From NCBI RefSeq assembly GCF_028993575.1, contig NZ_CP118615.1, positions 1,922,001-1,986,000 of the forward strand: 64,000 nucleotides of DNA. The letters run 5' to 3'. Origin of the DNA: Micromonospora cathayae (GTDB lineage: Bacteria > Actinomycetota > Actinomycetes > Mycobacteriales > Micromonosporaceae). Each line of letters starts with the position of its first letter. The first letter of the stretch is position 1. Below are positions 1 through 8,247 of this stretch, in pieces. The translations under genes were made by a program, and so were the position numbers. A model generated the notes under the pieces. It searched no databases and was not told where the DNA came from. It saw nothing but the letters and a program-made list of their open reading frames with translations.

Positions 1-860
1 CGGTCCGGCCGGTCGACGTTGAAGAAGGTCCGGATGGACTGCTGGGCGAGGTACTCGTCCGGCCCTTCGCCCAGGCAGACCAGCCGCCGCCGGGCCACCT
101 CCCCGGCGAACGTCACCGAGGTCCGGTTCCACCACTGCCACGGGTGCACCGGCAGGTAGAGGTAGTCGGCCGGGTCCAGGCCCAGCCCGGTGAGCGTGTC
201 GGCGAACCGGGCCAGGGTCTCCTCGTCCAGCTCGTACCGGAGGTGGGTGTCGTAGTCGAGGTCGGCGGCGCAGGTGAAGTCGGCGTGGTCGCGGTGCGCG
301 GCCAGCCAGACCAACCGGACCGGCTGGGCGGCCTCCGGGGCGTACCGGTGGTAGTCGTGCACGCCGAAGCCGAGCCGCCCGTTGTTGGCGACGAAGCACG
401 GGTGCCCTTCGGTCATCCCGGTCTCGATGGCCTGGAAGTCGGCGCGGGCCAGTTCGGCGGCGCTGACCGGCGGCTTGCCCAGCTTGTACGCGGTCCCGGC
501 CAGGGTGGAGGTGATCTCCTCCAGGTAGACCGGCAGCACCCGGTCGGACAGGCCGAGCGTGCCGCGCAGCTCGGTGCACAGGTCCAGCGCGTCCAGCGGC
601 AGTTCGGCACCGTCGGGGAGGGCGTGCCGGGTGATGCTGTCCGGGTCGATCTGCCAGTGGTCGAGGGTGCGTACCCGGGCGGTGAACCGGTACTCCACGC
701 TGCCGTCGTCGGCGCGGACGGCGTACCGGTCGGCGTCGAGCGGTTCGGGGGTGAGCAGCCGTTCGTGGGCGAACTCGGCGAGCGCCTTGCGGACCAGCAG
801 CCGGTTGGCCCGCGCCCAGTGCTCCGGGGTCAGGTGGGTGACGGACTCGGCGGGGTTCAC
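1..860 (-). CDS. desD: Desferrioxamine synthetase DesD, IucA/IucC family (partial, C-terminus beyond window)
   Basis: This is the N-terminal 286 or so residues of an NIS (NRPS-independent siderophore) synthetase of the IucA/IucC family. The family activates a carboxylate with ATP and forms amides; DesD oligomerises and cyclises N-hydroxy-N-succinyl-cadaverine. The reading begins at GTG 860 (MNPAESVTHLTPEHW) behind a GAGGAG ribosome site and directly after the desC stop. Recognisable family segments are EGHPCFVANNGRLGFG, a KLGKP stretch and LPVHPWQWWN near the left edge. It is the fourth gene of a desABCD operon reading leftward. The catalytic C-terminal half is outside the window, so its integrity cannot be judged. 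Assignment as DesD rather than another NIS synthetase rests on the desABC context. Confidence 0.9.
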   Translation of the reverse strand, partial: MNPAESVTHLTPEHWARANRLLVRKALAEFAHERLLTPEPLDADRYAVRADDGSVEYRFTARVRTLDHWQIDPDSITRHALPDGAELPLDALDLCTELRGTLGLSDRVLPVYLEEITSTLAGTAYKLGKPPVSAAELARADFQAIETGMTEGHPCFVANNGRLGFGVHDYHRYAPEAAQPVRLVWLAAHRDHADFTCAADLDYDTHLRYELDEETLARFADTLTGLGLDPADYLYLPVHPWQWWNRTSVTFAGEVARRRLVCLGEGPDEYLAQQSIRTFFNVDRPD

Positions 861-875
861 GTACGGACTCCTCGG

Positions 876-1445
876 TCAGACGGCCAGGCCGGTGGCGCTG
901 GCGAACATGGCACGGGTACAGACGCTGAGCAGGGCGTTCTTCTCGGGCTTGGCGACCGGGCCGACCACCTGGAAACCGACGGCGGCGTTGAGCGCGTGCA
1001 CCGCCGTGTTGCGGACGTCCGGCTCCACCACCACCCGGCGGGTGGCCGGGTCGGCGAAGAGCCAGGCCAGCACGGTGGTGATCACGGCGCGGGTGAAGCC
1101 GTGCACGGGCTTCCCGGCGGGCGCGCAGAGGAAGTGCATGCCGACGTCGCCGGGCTCGGCGTCGTACAGGCCGACCAGTTCGACGCGCGCCGGGTCGTAC
1201 CGTTCGGCGAGGAAGGCCGGGCGGTCCCGCCACAGGCCGACGAACGCGTCGTGGCGCGGGTGGTCGTGGATGCGCCGGTACTCGGCGGCGACCCGGGCCG
1301 GGTCCGCGTCCTGCATCAGCCAGAACGCCGCCTTCGGGTGGGTCACCCAGCCGTGCAGCAGCGCGGCGTCGGCGTCCGGATCGACGGTACGCAGCGCGAA
1401 CGCGCCCAGCGCCGGGTCGTCGCGGCGGTACACCACCGTCGTCAT
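876..1445 (-). CDS. desC: Siderophore acyl-CoA acyltransferase DesC (GNAT family)
   Basis: This 189-residue acyltransferase belongs to the RhbD/IucB/DesC group, which transfers an acyl group (succinyl or acetyl) to N-hydroxycadaverine. The start is ATG 1445 ([12 protein letters not shown]), whose first bases overlap the desB stop in an ATGA junction; a longer upstream reading would run through desB and is rejected. Family features are [17 protein letters not shown] near residues 30-46, [11 protein letters not shown] in the middle, and [15 protein letters not shown] followed by a GFQ strand, the acyl-CoA binding end. It lies between desB and desD with only about 15 bases to the next gene, so the operon is translationally coupled. 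A second, diverged homologue lies at 6679-7263. Confidence 0.92.
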   Translation of the reverse strand: MTTVVYRRDDPALGAFALRTVDPDADAALLHGWVTHPKAAFWLMQDADPARVAAEYRRIHDHPRHDAFVGLWRDRPAFLAERYDPARVELVGLYDAEPGDVGMHFLCAPAGKPVHGFTRAVITTVLAWLFADPATRRVVVEPDVRNTAVHALNAAVGFQVVGPVAKPEKNALLSVCTRAMFASATGLAV

Positions 1446-2728
1446 GCGCCGATCTCCGCCGGTACGCCGAACTCCTGGAAGGCGATCCGCCGCTCGATCG
1501 GGTAGTGCTCGCGGCCGGTCAGCTCCCGGATGATCCACGAGTTCCGGTACGGCCCCATGCCCAGGTCGGGTGAGGTGATGCTGTGCGTGTGGGTGCCGGC
1601 GTTCTGGAGGAAGATCTCCCGTCCGGCATGGTCGACGGTGTAGTTGCGGGCCACGTCGAAGCGACCGTGGTCGTCCCAGCGGATCCGGTCCCGGACCGGG
1701 TCGAGGAAGTCCGGCACCCGGTAGTGGTACCCGGTGGCCAGGACCAGCCCTTCGGTGGTCAGGGTGGCGTCCCGGCCCTGCTCGACGTGGTGCAGCCCGA
1801 GGGTGTACGTGCCGGTGGCCTCGTCGAAGCCGGCGCTGGTCAGTTCGGTGTTGGTGAGCAGTCGGGTGCGGACCGGCCCGTCCAGGCTGCGCGCGTACAG
1901 CAGGTCGAAGATGTCGTTGATCAGATCCGAGTTGATCCCCTTGAACAGCCCCTTCTGCTGGGCCTCCAGCCGGTACCTGGTCTCCTCGGGCAGCGCGTGG
2001 AAGTAGTCCACGTAGTCCGGGGAGGTCATCTCCAGGGTGAGCTTGGTGTACTCCAGCGGGAAGAAGCGCGGCGACCGGGTGACCCAGGTGAGCTGCTGGT
2101 CGCCACCGGCGGAGAGCAGGTCGTGGTAGATCTCGGCGGCGCTCTGTCCACTGCCGACCACGGTGACGCTGCGCTTGGCGAGCAGCGCGTCCCGGTGTTC
2201 CAGGTACCGCGAGTTGTGGATCATGTCCCCGCCCAGCCCGGCGCAGGCCGGCGGCAGGTACGGCGGGGTGCCGGTGCCCAGCACCAGGTGCCGCCCCCGG
2301 AACGCGACCGGCTCCCCGGTCGCGGTCACCGTGGCGTGCACCGTGTAGACCCCGTCGGCGTACCCGACCGAGGTGACCCGGTGGCCGAAGCGCAGGCTGT
2401 CCAGCTTCCCGGCCGCCCAGCGGCAGTAGTCGTTGTACTCCCGGCGCAGCGGGAAGAAGCTCTCCCGGATGTAGAACGGGTACAGCCGGCCGGACTCCTT
2501 CAGGTAGTTCAGGAACGAGTACGGCGAGGTCGGGTCGGCCAGGGTGACCAGGTCGGCGATGAACGGCGTCTGGAGCCGGGTGGACTCCAGCAGCATCCCG
2601 GGGTGCCAGTCGAACTCCGGCCGGGCCTCCAGGAAGACACCGTCCAGCTCGGCGACCGGCTCGGTCAGGCAGGCCAGCCCCAGGTTGTACGGGCCGAGCC
2701 CGATCGCGATGAAGTCGTGCGTCGACAT
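1442..2728 (-). CDS. desB: Cadaverine N-monooxygenase DesB
   Basis: This 428-residue flavin-dependent N-hydroxylating monooxygenase (lysine/ornithine N-monooxygenase family) oxidises one amino group of cadaverine to the hydroxylamine using FAD, NADPH and O2. Visible motifs are the FAD-binding [13 protein letters not shown] at residues 8-20, the family block EFDWHPGML, an NADPH-binding [15 protein letters not shown] in the middle, and [13 protein letters not shown] towards the C-terminus. The ATG at 2728 follows an AGAAGAGAG stretch and lies 25 bases after the desA stop. Length and motif order are normal for the family. It acts in the cytoplasm between DesA and DesC. Confidence 0.95.
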   Translation of the reverse strand: MSTHDFIAIGLGPYNLGLACLTEPVAELDGVFLEARPEFDWHPGMLLESTRLQTPFIADLVTLADPTSPYSFLNYLKESGRLYPFYIRESFFPLRREYNDYCRWAAGKLDSLRFGHRVTSVGYADGVYTVHATVTATGEPVAFRGRHLVLGTGTPPYLPPACAGLGGDMIHNSRYLEHRDALLAKRSVTVVGSGQSAAEIYHDLLSAGGDQQLTWVTRSPRFFPLEYTKLTLEMTSPDYVDYFHALPEETRYRLEAQQKGLFKGINSDLINDIFDLLYARSLDGPVRTRLLTNTELTSAGFDEATGTYTLGLHHVEQGRDATLTTEGLVLATGYHYRVPDFLDPVRDRIRWDDHGRFDVARNYTVDHAGREIFLQNAGTHTHSITSPDLGMGPYRNSWIIRELTGREHYPIERRIAFQEFGVPAEIGA

Positions 2729-2753
2729 GCGGCTCTCTTCTCGTCCGGGTGGG

Positions 2754-4304
2754 TCAGCCGACCGGGCAGGGCTGCTGCGGCTCGGTGGTGGTCTCGGCGG
2801 CGGTCTTCGTCCGCACGTACCGGCTGGCGTGGCCGGCGATCAGCTCGATGACGTGGGCGATGTCGTCGACCGTGGTCTCCGGGTTGAGCAGGGTGAACTT
2901 CAGGTAGTGCCGACCGTCCACCCGGGTTCCGGCGATCACGGCCGCGCCGGAGGCGGCCAGCGCCTCCCGGGCGTACAGGTTGGCGTCGTCGGCGAGGTGG
3001 CGCTCGGCCGGCAGGTACCGGAAGACCACGGTGCTCAGCGGCGAGCGGGTGACCACCTCGAAGCGGGGGTCTTCGCTGAGCAGCCGCCAGGCGTCGGCGG
3101 CCCGGTCCACCACCTCGTCGAAGAGCGTGCCGACCGCGTCCGGCCCCATGATCCGCAGGGTGAGCCAGAGCTTGAGCGCGTCGAACCGGCGGGTGGTCTG
3201 GAGGCTCTTGTCGACCTGGTTGGGGATGCGCTGCTCGGCCATCCGGGCCGGGTTCAGGTAGTCGGCGTGGTAGGTGGCGTGCCGCAGCACCGCCCGGTCC
3301 CGGACCAGCACCGCGCTGGAGCTGACCGGCTGGAAGAACGACTTGTGGTAGTCCACGGTCACCGAGTCGGCCTGCTCGATGCCGTCCAGCAGGTGCCGGC
3401 GGTTGGGCGAGACCAGCAGCCCGCACCCGTACGCGGCGTCCACGTGCAGCCAGACCCCGGCGGCCCGGCACAGGTCGGCGACGGCCGGCAGCGGGTCGAT
3501 GGTGCCGAAGTCGGTGGTGCCGGCGGTGGCGACCACGGCCATCACCAGCTGGCCGGCGCGGCGGCAGCGGGCGATCTCGTTCGCCAGCGCGGTGGGCCGC
3601 ATCCGGCGGTCGGCGTCGGTCTCCACGGTGATCACGGCGTCCCGGGCCAGGCCGAGCAGCTTCGCGGACTTCTGCACGCTGAAGTGCCCGGCGGCGGAGG
3701 CGAGGATGCGCAGCCGGGGCAGCAGTTCCTCGCGGGGGAGGGCGGTGGCGGCCAGGGTCTCCTCCCGGGCCAGCAGCAGCGCGTGCAGGTTGGACTGGGT
3801 GCCGCCGCTGGTGAAGACCCCGTCGGCGTCGGGGCCGAGGCCGATCCGGTCGGCCGTCCAGTCGATCAGGCGGCGTTCGATGAGGGTGCCGCCGGCGCTC
3901 TGGTCCCAGGTGTCCAGCGAGGAGTTGACCGCGCTGAGCACCGCCTCGCCGAGCAGCGCCGGGATGACCACCGGGCAGTTGAGGTGGGCCAGGTAGCGGG
4001 GGTGGTGGAAGAAGACCGCGTCGCGCAGGTAGACCGACTCCAGTTCGTCGAGGGCGGCGGCCGGGTCGGTGAGCGGCCGGTCCAGGTCGATCCGGTCGAT
4101 CTCGGGGGCGAGCCGGGCCGGGGCGATGCCGGTGCAGGGGCGGTCCACCTCGGCCACCCGGCCGGCCACCCGGTCCACCCCGGCGGCCAGCAGCTGCCGG
4201 TACCGGTCGACGGTGCCCTGGTGGAACAGGTGCGCGCGGGCGGCCGTCAGGTCGCCGGACGCCGCGCTCGACGCGGCCTCGGCCGGATGCCCCGGAAGGT
4301 TCAT
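2754..4304 (-). CDS. desA: Lysine decarboxylase DesA (PLP-dependent, group II)
   Basis: This 516-residue pyridoxal-phosphate decarboxylase of the group II (aromatic-amino-acid/glutamate/diaminobutyrate decarboxylase) fold converts lysine to cadaverine in the first committed step of desferrioxamine synthesis. The PLP site is clear: [11 protein letters not shown], then [13 protein letters not shown], with the Schiff-base lysine at about residue 321. [13 protein letters not shown] provides cofactor phosphate contacts. It is the first gene of the desABCD operon. The promoter about 100 bases upstream carries an iron box overlapping the region after a TTGACA element, so iron repression by a DmdR/IdeR-type regulator is expected. 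Lysine specificity is inferred from the operon, not from the sequence alone. Confidence 0.93.
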   Translation of the reverse strand: MNLPGHPAEAASSAASGDLTAARAHLFHQGTVDRYRQLLAAGVDRVAGRVAEVDRPCTGIAPARLAPEIDRIDLDRPLTDPAAALDELESVYLRDAVFFHHPRYLAHLNCPVVIPALLGEAVLSAVNSSLDTWDQSAGGTLIERRLIDWTADRIGLGPDADGVFTSGGTQSNLHALLLAREETLAATALPREELLPRLRILASAAGHFSVQKSAKLLGLARDAVITVETDADRRMRPTALANEIARCRRAGQLVMAVVATAGTTDFGTIDPLPAVADLCRAAGVWLHVDAAYGCGLLVSPNRRHLLDGIEQADSVTVDYHKSFFQPVSSSAVLVRDRAVLRHATYHADYLNPARMAEQRIPNQVDKSLQTTRRFDALKLWLTLRIMGPDAVGTLFDEVVDRAADAWRLLSEDPRFEVVTRSPLSTVVFRYLPAERHLADDANLYAREALAASGAAVIAGTRVDGRHYLKFTLLNPETTVDDIAHVIELIAGHASRYVRTKTAAETTTEPQQPCPVG

Positions 4305-4383
4305 GGCGGGTTTCCTGTCGCGTGGGGACGGTGGACCGGTCGACTCCGGTGCCGGGGGAGCAGCGACCAGCGGCGAGCCGAAG

Positions 4384-4413
4384 TTAGGTTACCCTAACCT
4401 AACTTCTTGTCAA
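4384..4413 (-). promoter_or_regulatory. desA promoter with iron box
   Basis: A 19-bp near-palindrome at 4384-4402 (TTAGGTTA-CCC-TAACCTAA type) matches the DmdR/IdeR/DtxR iron-box consensus. On the minus strand a perfect TTGACA (4413-4408) lies just upstream, so the box covers the expected -10 region. Bound iron-loaded repressor would block polymerase at the desABCD promoter. Confidence 0.85.
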
Positions 4414-4456
4414 GGAGTTGTCGCCGCCTCGCGGGGTGTCACCACGCCGGCCGGGA

Positions 4457-4497
4457 TTGTGCCCACGCCGGGGATTCCATAGGTTAGGCAAACCTTA
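4457..4497 (+). promoter_or_regulatory. desG-desH promoter with iron box
   Basis: An iron box at 4479-4497 (ATAGGTTAGGCAAACCTTA) faces the rightward gene at 4515. A TTGTGC at 4457-4462 followed by 17 bases and TAGGTT gives a possible -35/-10 pair in which the -10 lies inside the box. The two divergent iron boxes are about 75 bp apart, so both transcription units should respond to iron together. Confidence 0.75.
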
Positions 4498-4514
4498 TCG
4501 ATGAAAGGGGTCGC

Positions 4515-6695
4515 GTGGAACATCAGGTTCTCCGGGATCCGTGGGGAATCCCACACCTCCGGGCCGGTGACCCCCGGGCGCTCGCGTACGCCCAGGGCCG
4601 GGTCACCGCCCTCGACCGGGCCTGGCAGCTCGAAGTGGAACGACACCGCGCCCAGGGGACCAGCGCGTCCTTCCTCGGTGCCGAGGCCGTCGACTGGGAC
4701 CGGCTCGCCCGCCGGGCCCGCCTCGCCGACACCGCCCGCCGCTGCCACGCCAACCTCGACCCCGACACCGCCGACTGGGTCGCCGCGTACGTCGACGGGG
4801 TCAACGCCGGCCTCGCCGCCGGGGCCCGCCGCGCCCCGCAGTTCACCGCCACCGGGCTCACCCCCGGACGCTGGCAGCCCTGGACACCGCTCGCCGTCTG
4901 GCTCGCCCACCACATCCTGTTCGCCGGCTTCCCCGGCAAACTCTGGCGGACCGAGGTCGCCCGGCACCTCGGCGACGACGCGGTCGGCCACTTCGCCACC
5001 GACGGCCCGGACACCTCCGGCAGCAACGGCTGGCTGCTCAACGGGGCCCGTACCGCCACCGGTCAGCCCATCGTCGCCGGAGACCCGCACCGCTACATCG
5101 AGGACCCCGGCATCTACCAGCAGATCCGGCTGGCCTGCCCGGCGTACGACGTGGTCGGTCTCGCCGTGCCTGGCGTGCCCGGCATCGCCCACTTCGGACA
5201 CACCGGCCCGGTGGCCTGGGCCATCACCAACGCGATGGCCGACTACCAGGACCTGTACGCCGAGCGGCTGCGCCGCCGGGCCGACGGTACGGTCGAGGCG
5301 CTCGGCCCGGACGGCTGGCGGCCCGCCGAGGCGCACGTGGAGACCATCGAGGTGGCCGGCGGTGACCCGGTCGACGTCGAGGTGATCGAGACCGAACGCG
5401 GCCCGGTCGTCATCGGCGGCCCGGCACCGTCCGGCGGCCCGGCCACCCCCGACGGGCCGGCTGGCGGCCCGGCCAATCCCGACGGGCCGGCTGGCGGCCC
5501 GGCCAATCCCGACGGGCCGTCCGGCGGCCCGGACACGGCTGTCGACCCGGACGCCGAGCCGGTCGTCAGTCTGCGCTACCCGCCCCGGGTCCGGGGCGAC
5601 CTCGGCTTCGCCGCGCTCCCCGCCCTGCTCGCGGCCACCTCGGTGGCCGACGTGGACGCCGCCTGCGACCACTGGGTGGAACCGGTCAACGTGGTGCTGG
5701 CCGCCGACACCGCCGGTGGGCTGCTGCACCGGGTCGCCGGCGCGGTACCGGTCCGCGACCCGGCCAACGGGCGGGGCGTGGTGCCCGCCTGGGAACCCGG
5801 CCACGAGTGGCGGGGCTGGCACGACCTGCCGCGCGCCGACGTCGCCGACGTCGCGGTGATGGCGAACGAACGGGGGATCTCCGCGCCGCTCGGCGTCGAC
5901 TTCGCCCCGCCGTACCGGGCCGACCGGATCCGGACGCTGCTCACCGAACGGGCCGACTGGACGGCCAGCGAGCTGACCGTCGTGCACACCGACACCCGGC
6001 TGGCCTCGGCCGAGTCACTGCTCGCCCCCCTCGCCGACCTGACCGGACTCAGCCCGGACGCCGTCGCGTTACGCGACCGGCTGCTGGGCTGGGACCGCCG
6101 GATGCGGGCCGACAGCACCGACGCCGCCGCCTACGCCGCCGTCCGGGCCGCCGTGGTCCGCCGGCTGGCCGCCCATCCGGCCCTGGCCCCGCTGACCGAG
6201 GTGCCCCGGCGGTACCCGCCGCTGTTCCACCCCTGGCTGGGGCTGGTGTCCAAGGTGGGCTTCGCGCTGGAGAACCTGCTCCGCGCCGACCTGCTGCCCG
6301 CCGCCGACCGGGCCGACGCGCTGCGCGCCGCCGTCGAGGAGGTGGCCGGGACCGACCCGGTGACCTGGGGCGAGCTGCACCGGCTCGCCCCCTGGCAGGC
6401 GCTGCCCGAGCCGGAGCGGGAGTGGCCCGGCCTCGCCGGGGACCACGACTGCGTGCTCGCCACCTCCAGCGTCCCCGGCGTCACCCACCACTGTTTCCGG
6501 GCCTCCGCCGCCCGGTACGTCTGGGACCTGACCCGCCGCGACCACAGCCGGTGGATCGTGCCGTTCGGTGCCTCCGGCGTACCCGACGACCCGCACCAAC
6601 GCGACCAGTTGCCGTACTGGCTGCGCGGCGACCTGATCCCGGTCGTCACCGACTGGCCCCGACTCACCGAGGAGCACGATGACACCGACCAGTGA
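4515..6695 (+). CDS. desG: Penicillin-acylase-family Ntn hydrolase of the siderophore locus (DesG-like)
   Basis: This 726-residue protein of the penicillin G acylase family is normally cut by autoproteolysis into alpha and beta chains. The N-terminal nucleophile is the serine of SGSNGWLL, about residue 170. Other family features are DPWGIPHL at the very N-terminus, AGDPHRY after the nucleophile, and GHTGPVAWAITN. GTG 4515 is preceded by AAAGGGG. There is no signal peptide, unlike exported penicillin acylases, so the enzyme should act in the cytoplasm. A 10-residue tandem repeat (GGPANPDGPA type) sits near residues 306-340. Homologues in some actinomycete des clusters are named desG and proposed to introduce aryl/acyl groups into desferrioxamines. 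Iron-box control and overlap with the next gene support a siderophore role; the exact reaction is inference. Confidence 0.8.
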   Translation: MEHQVLRDPWGIPHLRAGDPRALAYAQGRVTALDRAWQLEVERHRAQGTSASFLGAEAVDWDRLARRARLADTARRCHANLDPDTADWVAAYVDGVNAGLAAGARRAPQFTATGLTPGRWQPWTPLAVWLAHHILFAGFPGKLWRTEVARHLGDDAVGHFATDGPDTSGSNGWLLNGARTATGQPIVAGDPHRYIEDPGIYQQIRLACPAYDVVGLAVPGVPGIAHFGHTGPVAWAITNAMADYQDLYAERLRRRADGTVEALGPDGWRPAEAHVETIEVAGGDPVDVEVIETERGPVVIGGPAPSGGPATPDGPAGGPANPDGPAGGPANPDGPSGGPDTAVDPDAEPVVSLRYPPRVRGDLGFAALPALLAATSVADVDAACDHWVEPVNVVLAADTAGGLLHRVAGAVPVRDPANGRGVVPAWEPGHEWRGWHDLPRADVADVAVMANERGISAPLGVDFAPPYRADRIRTLLTERADWTASELTVVHTDTRLASAESLLAPLADLTGLSPDAVALRDRLLGWDRRMRADSTDAAAYAAVRAAVVRRLAAHPALAPLTEVPRRYPPLFHPWLGLVSKVGFALENLLRADLLPAADRADALRAAVEEVAGTDPVTWGELHRLAPWQALPEPEREWPGLAGDHDCVLATSSVPGVTHHCFRASAARYVWDLTRRDHSRWIVPFGASGVPDDPHQRDQLPYWLRGDLIPVVTDWPRLTEEHDDTDQ
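5431..5530 (+). repeat. 30-bp in-frame tandem repeat (3.3 copies)
   Basis: Three copies of a 30-bp unit (5431-5460, 5461-5490, 5491-5520) and a partial fourth encode Gly-Gly-Pro-Ala-(Thr/Asn)-Pro-Asp-Gly-Pro-(Ala/Ser) repeats inside the penicillin-acylase-family gene. The second and third copies differ at the last base. The repeat adds a flexible, proline/glycine-rich loop and keeps frame, so copy number could vary without breaking the gene. Confidence 0.9.
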
Positions 6696-7263
6696 GCCGG
6701 TCTGGCGTCGCCACGTCGACGGCTTCGGGGAGGTGACCGTCCGGCCCGTCGCCCCGGACACCGACGCCGACCTGATCCACGACTGGGTGACCCGGGAACG
6801 CGCCCGGTACTGGGGGATGCGCGACGCCGACCGGGAGCGGGTCCGGGACGTGTACGCCTACGTCGACTCGCTGCCCAGCCACCACGCGTACCTGATCCAC
6901 CGGGACGGCCGCCCGGTCGGGCTGTTCCAGACGTACGAGCCGACGGCCGACCCGGTGGGCGAGTGCTACGACGTCCAGCCGGGCGACTTCGGCATCCACC
7001 TGATGGTCGCCCCGCCGGACGGCGGCCCCGAACCCGGTTTCACGGGCGCGGTGCTCGGCGCGTTCCTGGAGTTCGTGCTGGCCGACCCGGCGCACCGCCG
7101 GATCGTGGCCGAACCCGACGCCCGCAACGACCGGGCCATCGCCCGGCTGGCCCGCGCGGGCTTCGTACCCGGCCCGCAGATCGACCTGCCGGAGAAACGC
7201 GCCCAGCTCATGTTCCTGGTACCCGGGGAGGATCAGTCGGCGGTACGGCCCAGCCGCCAGTAG
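6679..7263 (+). CDS. desH: Second siderophore-type acetyltransferase (DesH-like)
   Basis: This 194-residue GNAT protein is related to DesC/IucB/RhbD. It shares LIHDWVTRERARYWGMRD, GDFGIHLMVAPP and VAEPDARNDRAIARLARAGF with its paralogue at 876-1445. ATG 6679 has GAGGAG four bases upstream and lies inside the end of the penicillin-acylase gene (17-base overlap), so the two are translationally coupled. In des clusters that carry a penicillin-acylase gene, an acetyltransferase called desH accompanies it. It may transfer an alternative acyl group to hydroxycadaverine or modify the finished siderophore; substrate is not readable from sequence. Its 3' end overlaps the convergent reductase gene by about 31 bases. 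Confidence 0.75.
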   Translation: MTPTSEPVWRRHVDGFGEVTVRPVAPDTDADLIHDWVTRERARYWGMRDADRERVRDVYAYVDSLPSHHAYLIHRDGRPVGLFQTYEPTADPVGECYDVQPGDFGIHLMVAPPDGGPEPGFTGAVLGAFLEFVLADPAHRRIVAEPDARNDRAIARLARAGFVPGPQIDLPEKRAQLMFLVPGEDQSAVRPSRQ

Positions 7264-8201
7264 CCCATGAACGCCACCGCACCCCGGTCGAGGCCGCGTT
7301 CGGTGACCAGGTGCCGGCGCAGCACCCGGATCACGCCGGCCTCGCCGGCCAGCCAGGCGTACAGCGGGGCCGGGTCGGCGAGGGTGGGCACCTCCCAGAG
7401 GATGTCCCGGTCCACGTCCACCTCGGTGAGCGTCCCGGCCGTCCCGGCGCCGACGCCGGCCAGGGCCAGGGCGGGCCGGGCGTCCAGCGGCGCGCCGGCA
7501 CCGGACAGCGGGCCGTCGGCGTCCGGCAGGAGTTCGGCGGCGGCCGCGGCGACCGCCGGTACCAGCCGGCTGCCGTGCCCGCCGTCGGCCCGGGGCAGCC
7601 AGGTCACGGTCATCCCGGCCGGGGCGGCCACCGGCAGGACGTCGGCCGGGTCGGGTACCTCGATCATCGCCTGGCCGCGCGCGTCGGCCGGCAGCCGTTC
7701 CAGGATGGCGCAGATCGCCGGGGCGGCGGTCTCGTCCCCGGCGAGCAGCAGCGTCCCGGCCGGCGGCGGCCGGAACTCGATGCCACCGTGTTCGCCGTCG
7801 TAGCCGGCGTCCGGGCCGACCACGGCGAGCTGGTCACCGAGCCGGGCCCGGCGCGCCCACCGGGTCGCCGGACCGCCGTCGCCGTGCAGGACCAGGTCGA
7901 CGTCCACCTCGGCCACCGCCGGCCGGACCGCCCGGACCGTGTACGTGCGGACCGGGCTGCGCCGGTCCGCGGGCAGCGCCCGCCACCGGGCGTACCAGTC
8001 GGGGCCGTCCGGCAGCTCGGCCACGGTGTCCCCGGCCAGCGGCAGGGCCAGCTTGATCCGCTGGTCGTAGCCGTTGTCGGCGAACCGGTCCAGGTCAGGG
8101 CCGGTGAAGGTGACCCGCAGGAACGACGGGCTGAGCCGGCGCAGCGCGCGGACCTCGACGCCGAAGACGCGCCAGGGGGCGACGGAGAGGGTGCTCGGCA
8201 T
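7233..8201 (-). CDS. Siderophore-interacting protein, FAD-dependent ferric-siderophore reductase
   Basis: This 322-residue protein of the SIP/ViuB family uses FAD and NAD(P)H to reduce Fe(III) in imported siderophores and release iron in the cytoplasm. The FAD-binding SIP domain shows LRVTFTGPDLDRF and the RTYTVR signature (PVRTYTVRAVRP). The C-terminal NAD(P)-binding half contains LLAGDETAAPAICAILERLP. ATG 8201 (MPSTLSVAPW) is preferred over the upstream in-frame ATG 8216 because AGGAAGG lies at the right distance only for 8201. It is the last gene of a minus-strand uptake operon (ATPase, receptor, permease, reductase). Confidence 0.9.
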   Translation of the reverse strand: MPSTLSVAPWRVFGVEVRALRRLSPSFLRVTFTGPDLDRFADNGYDQRIKLALPLAGDTVAELPDGPDWYARWRALPADRRSPVRTYTVRAVRPAVAEVDVDLVLHGDGGPATRWARRARLGDQLAVVGPDAGYDGEHGGIEFRPPPAGTLLLAGDETAAPAICAILERLPADARGQAMIEVPDPADVLPVAAPAGMTVTWLPRADGGHGSRLVPAVAAAAAELLPDADGPLSGAGAPLDARPALALAGVGAGTAGTLTEVDVDRDILWEVPTLADPAPLYAWLAGEAGVIRVLRRHLVTERGLDRGAVAFMGYWRLGRTAD

Positions 8202-8247
8202 GACGGCCTTCCTCATCGGGGTGCCCGGTGCACGGGCGGGCGGGTGT

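Noticed and set aside
4410..5987. A 525-residue minus-strand frame across the iron boxes and the acylase gene
   Set aside because: It would run through the divergent promoter and opposite a clear Ntn hydrolase; its composition is typical of an antisense shadow.
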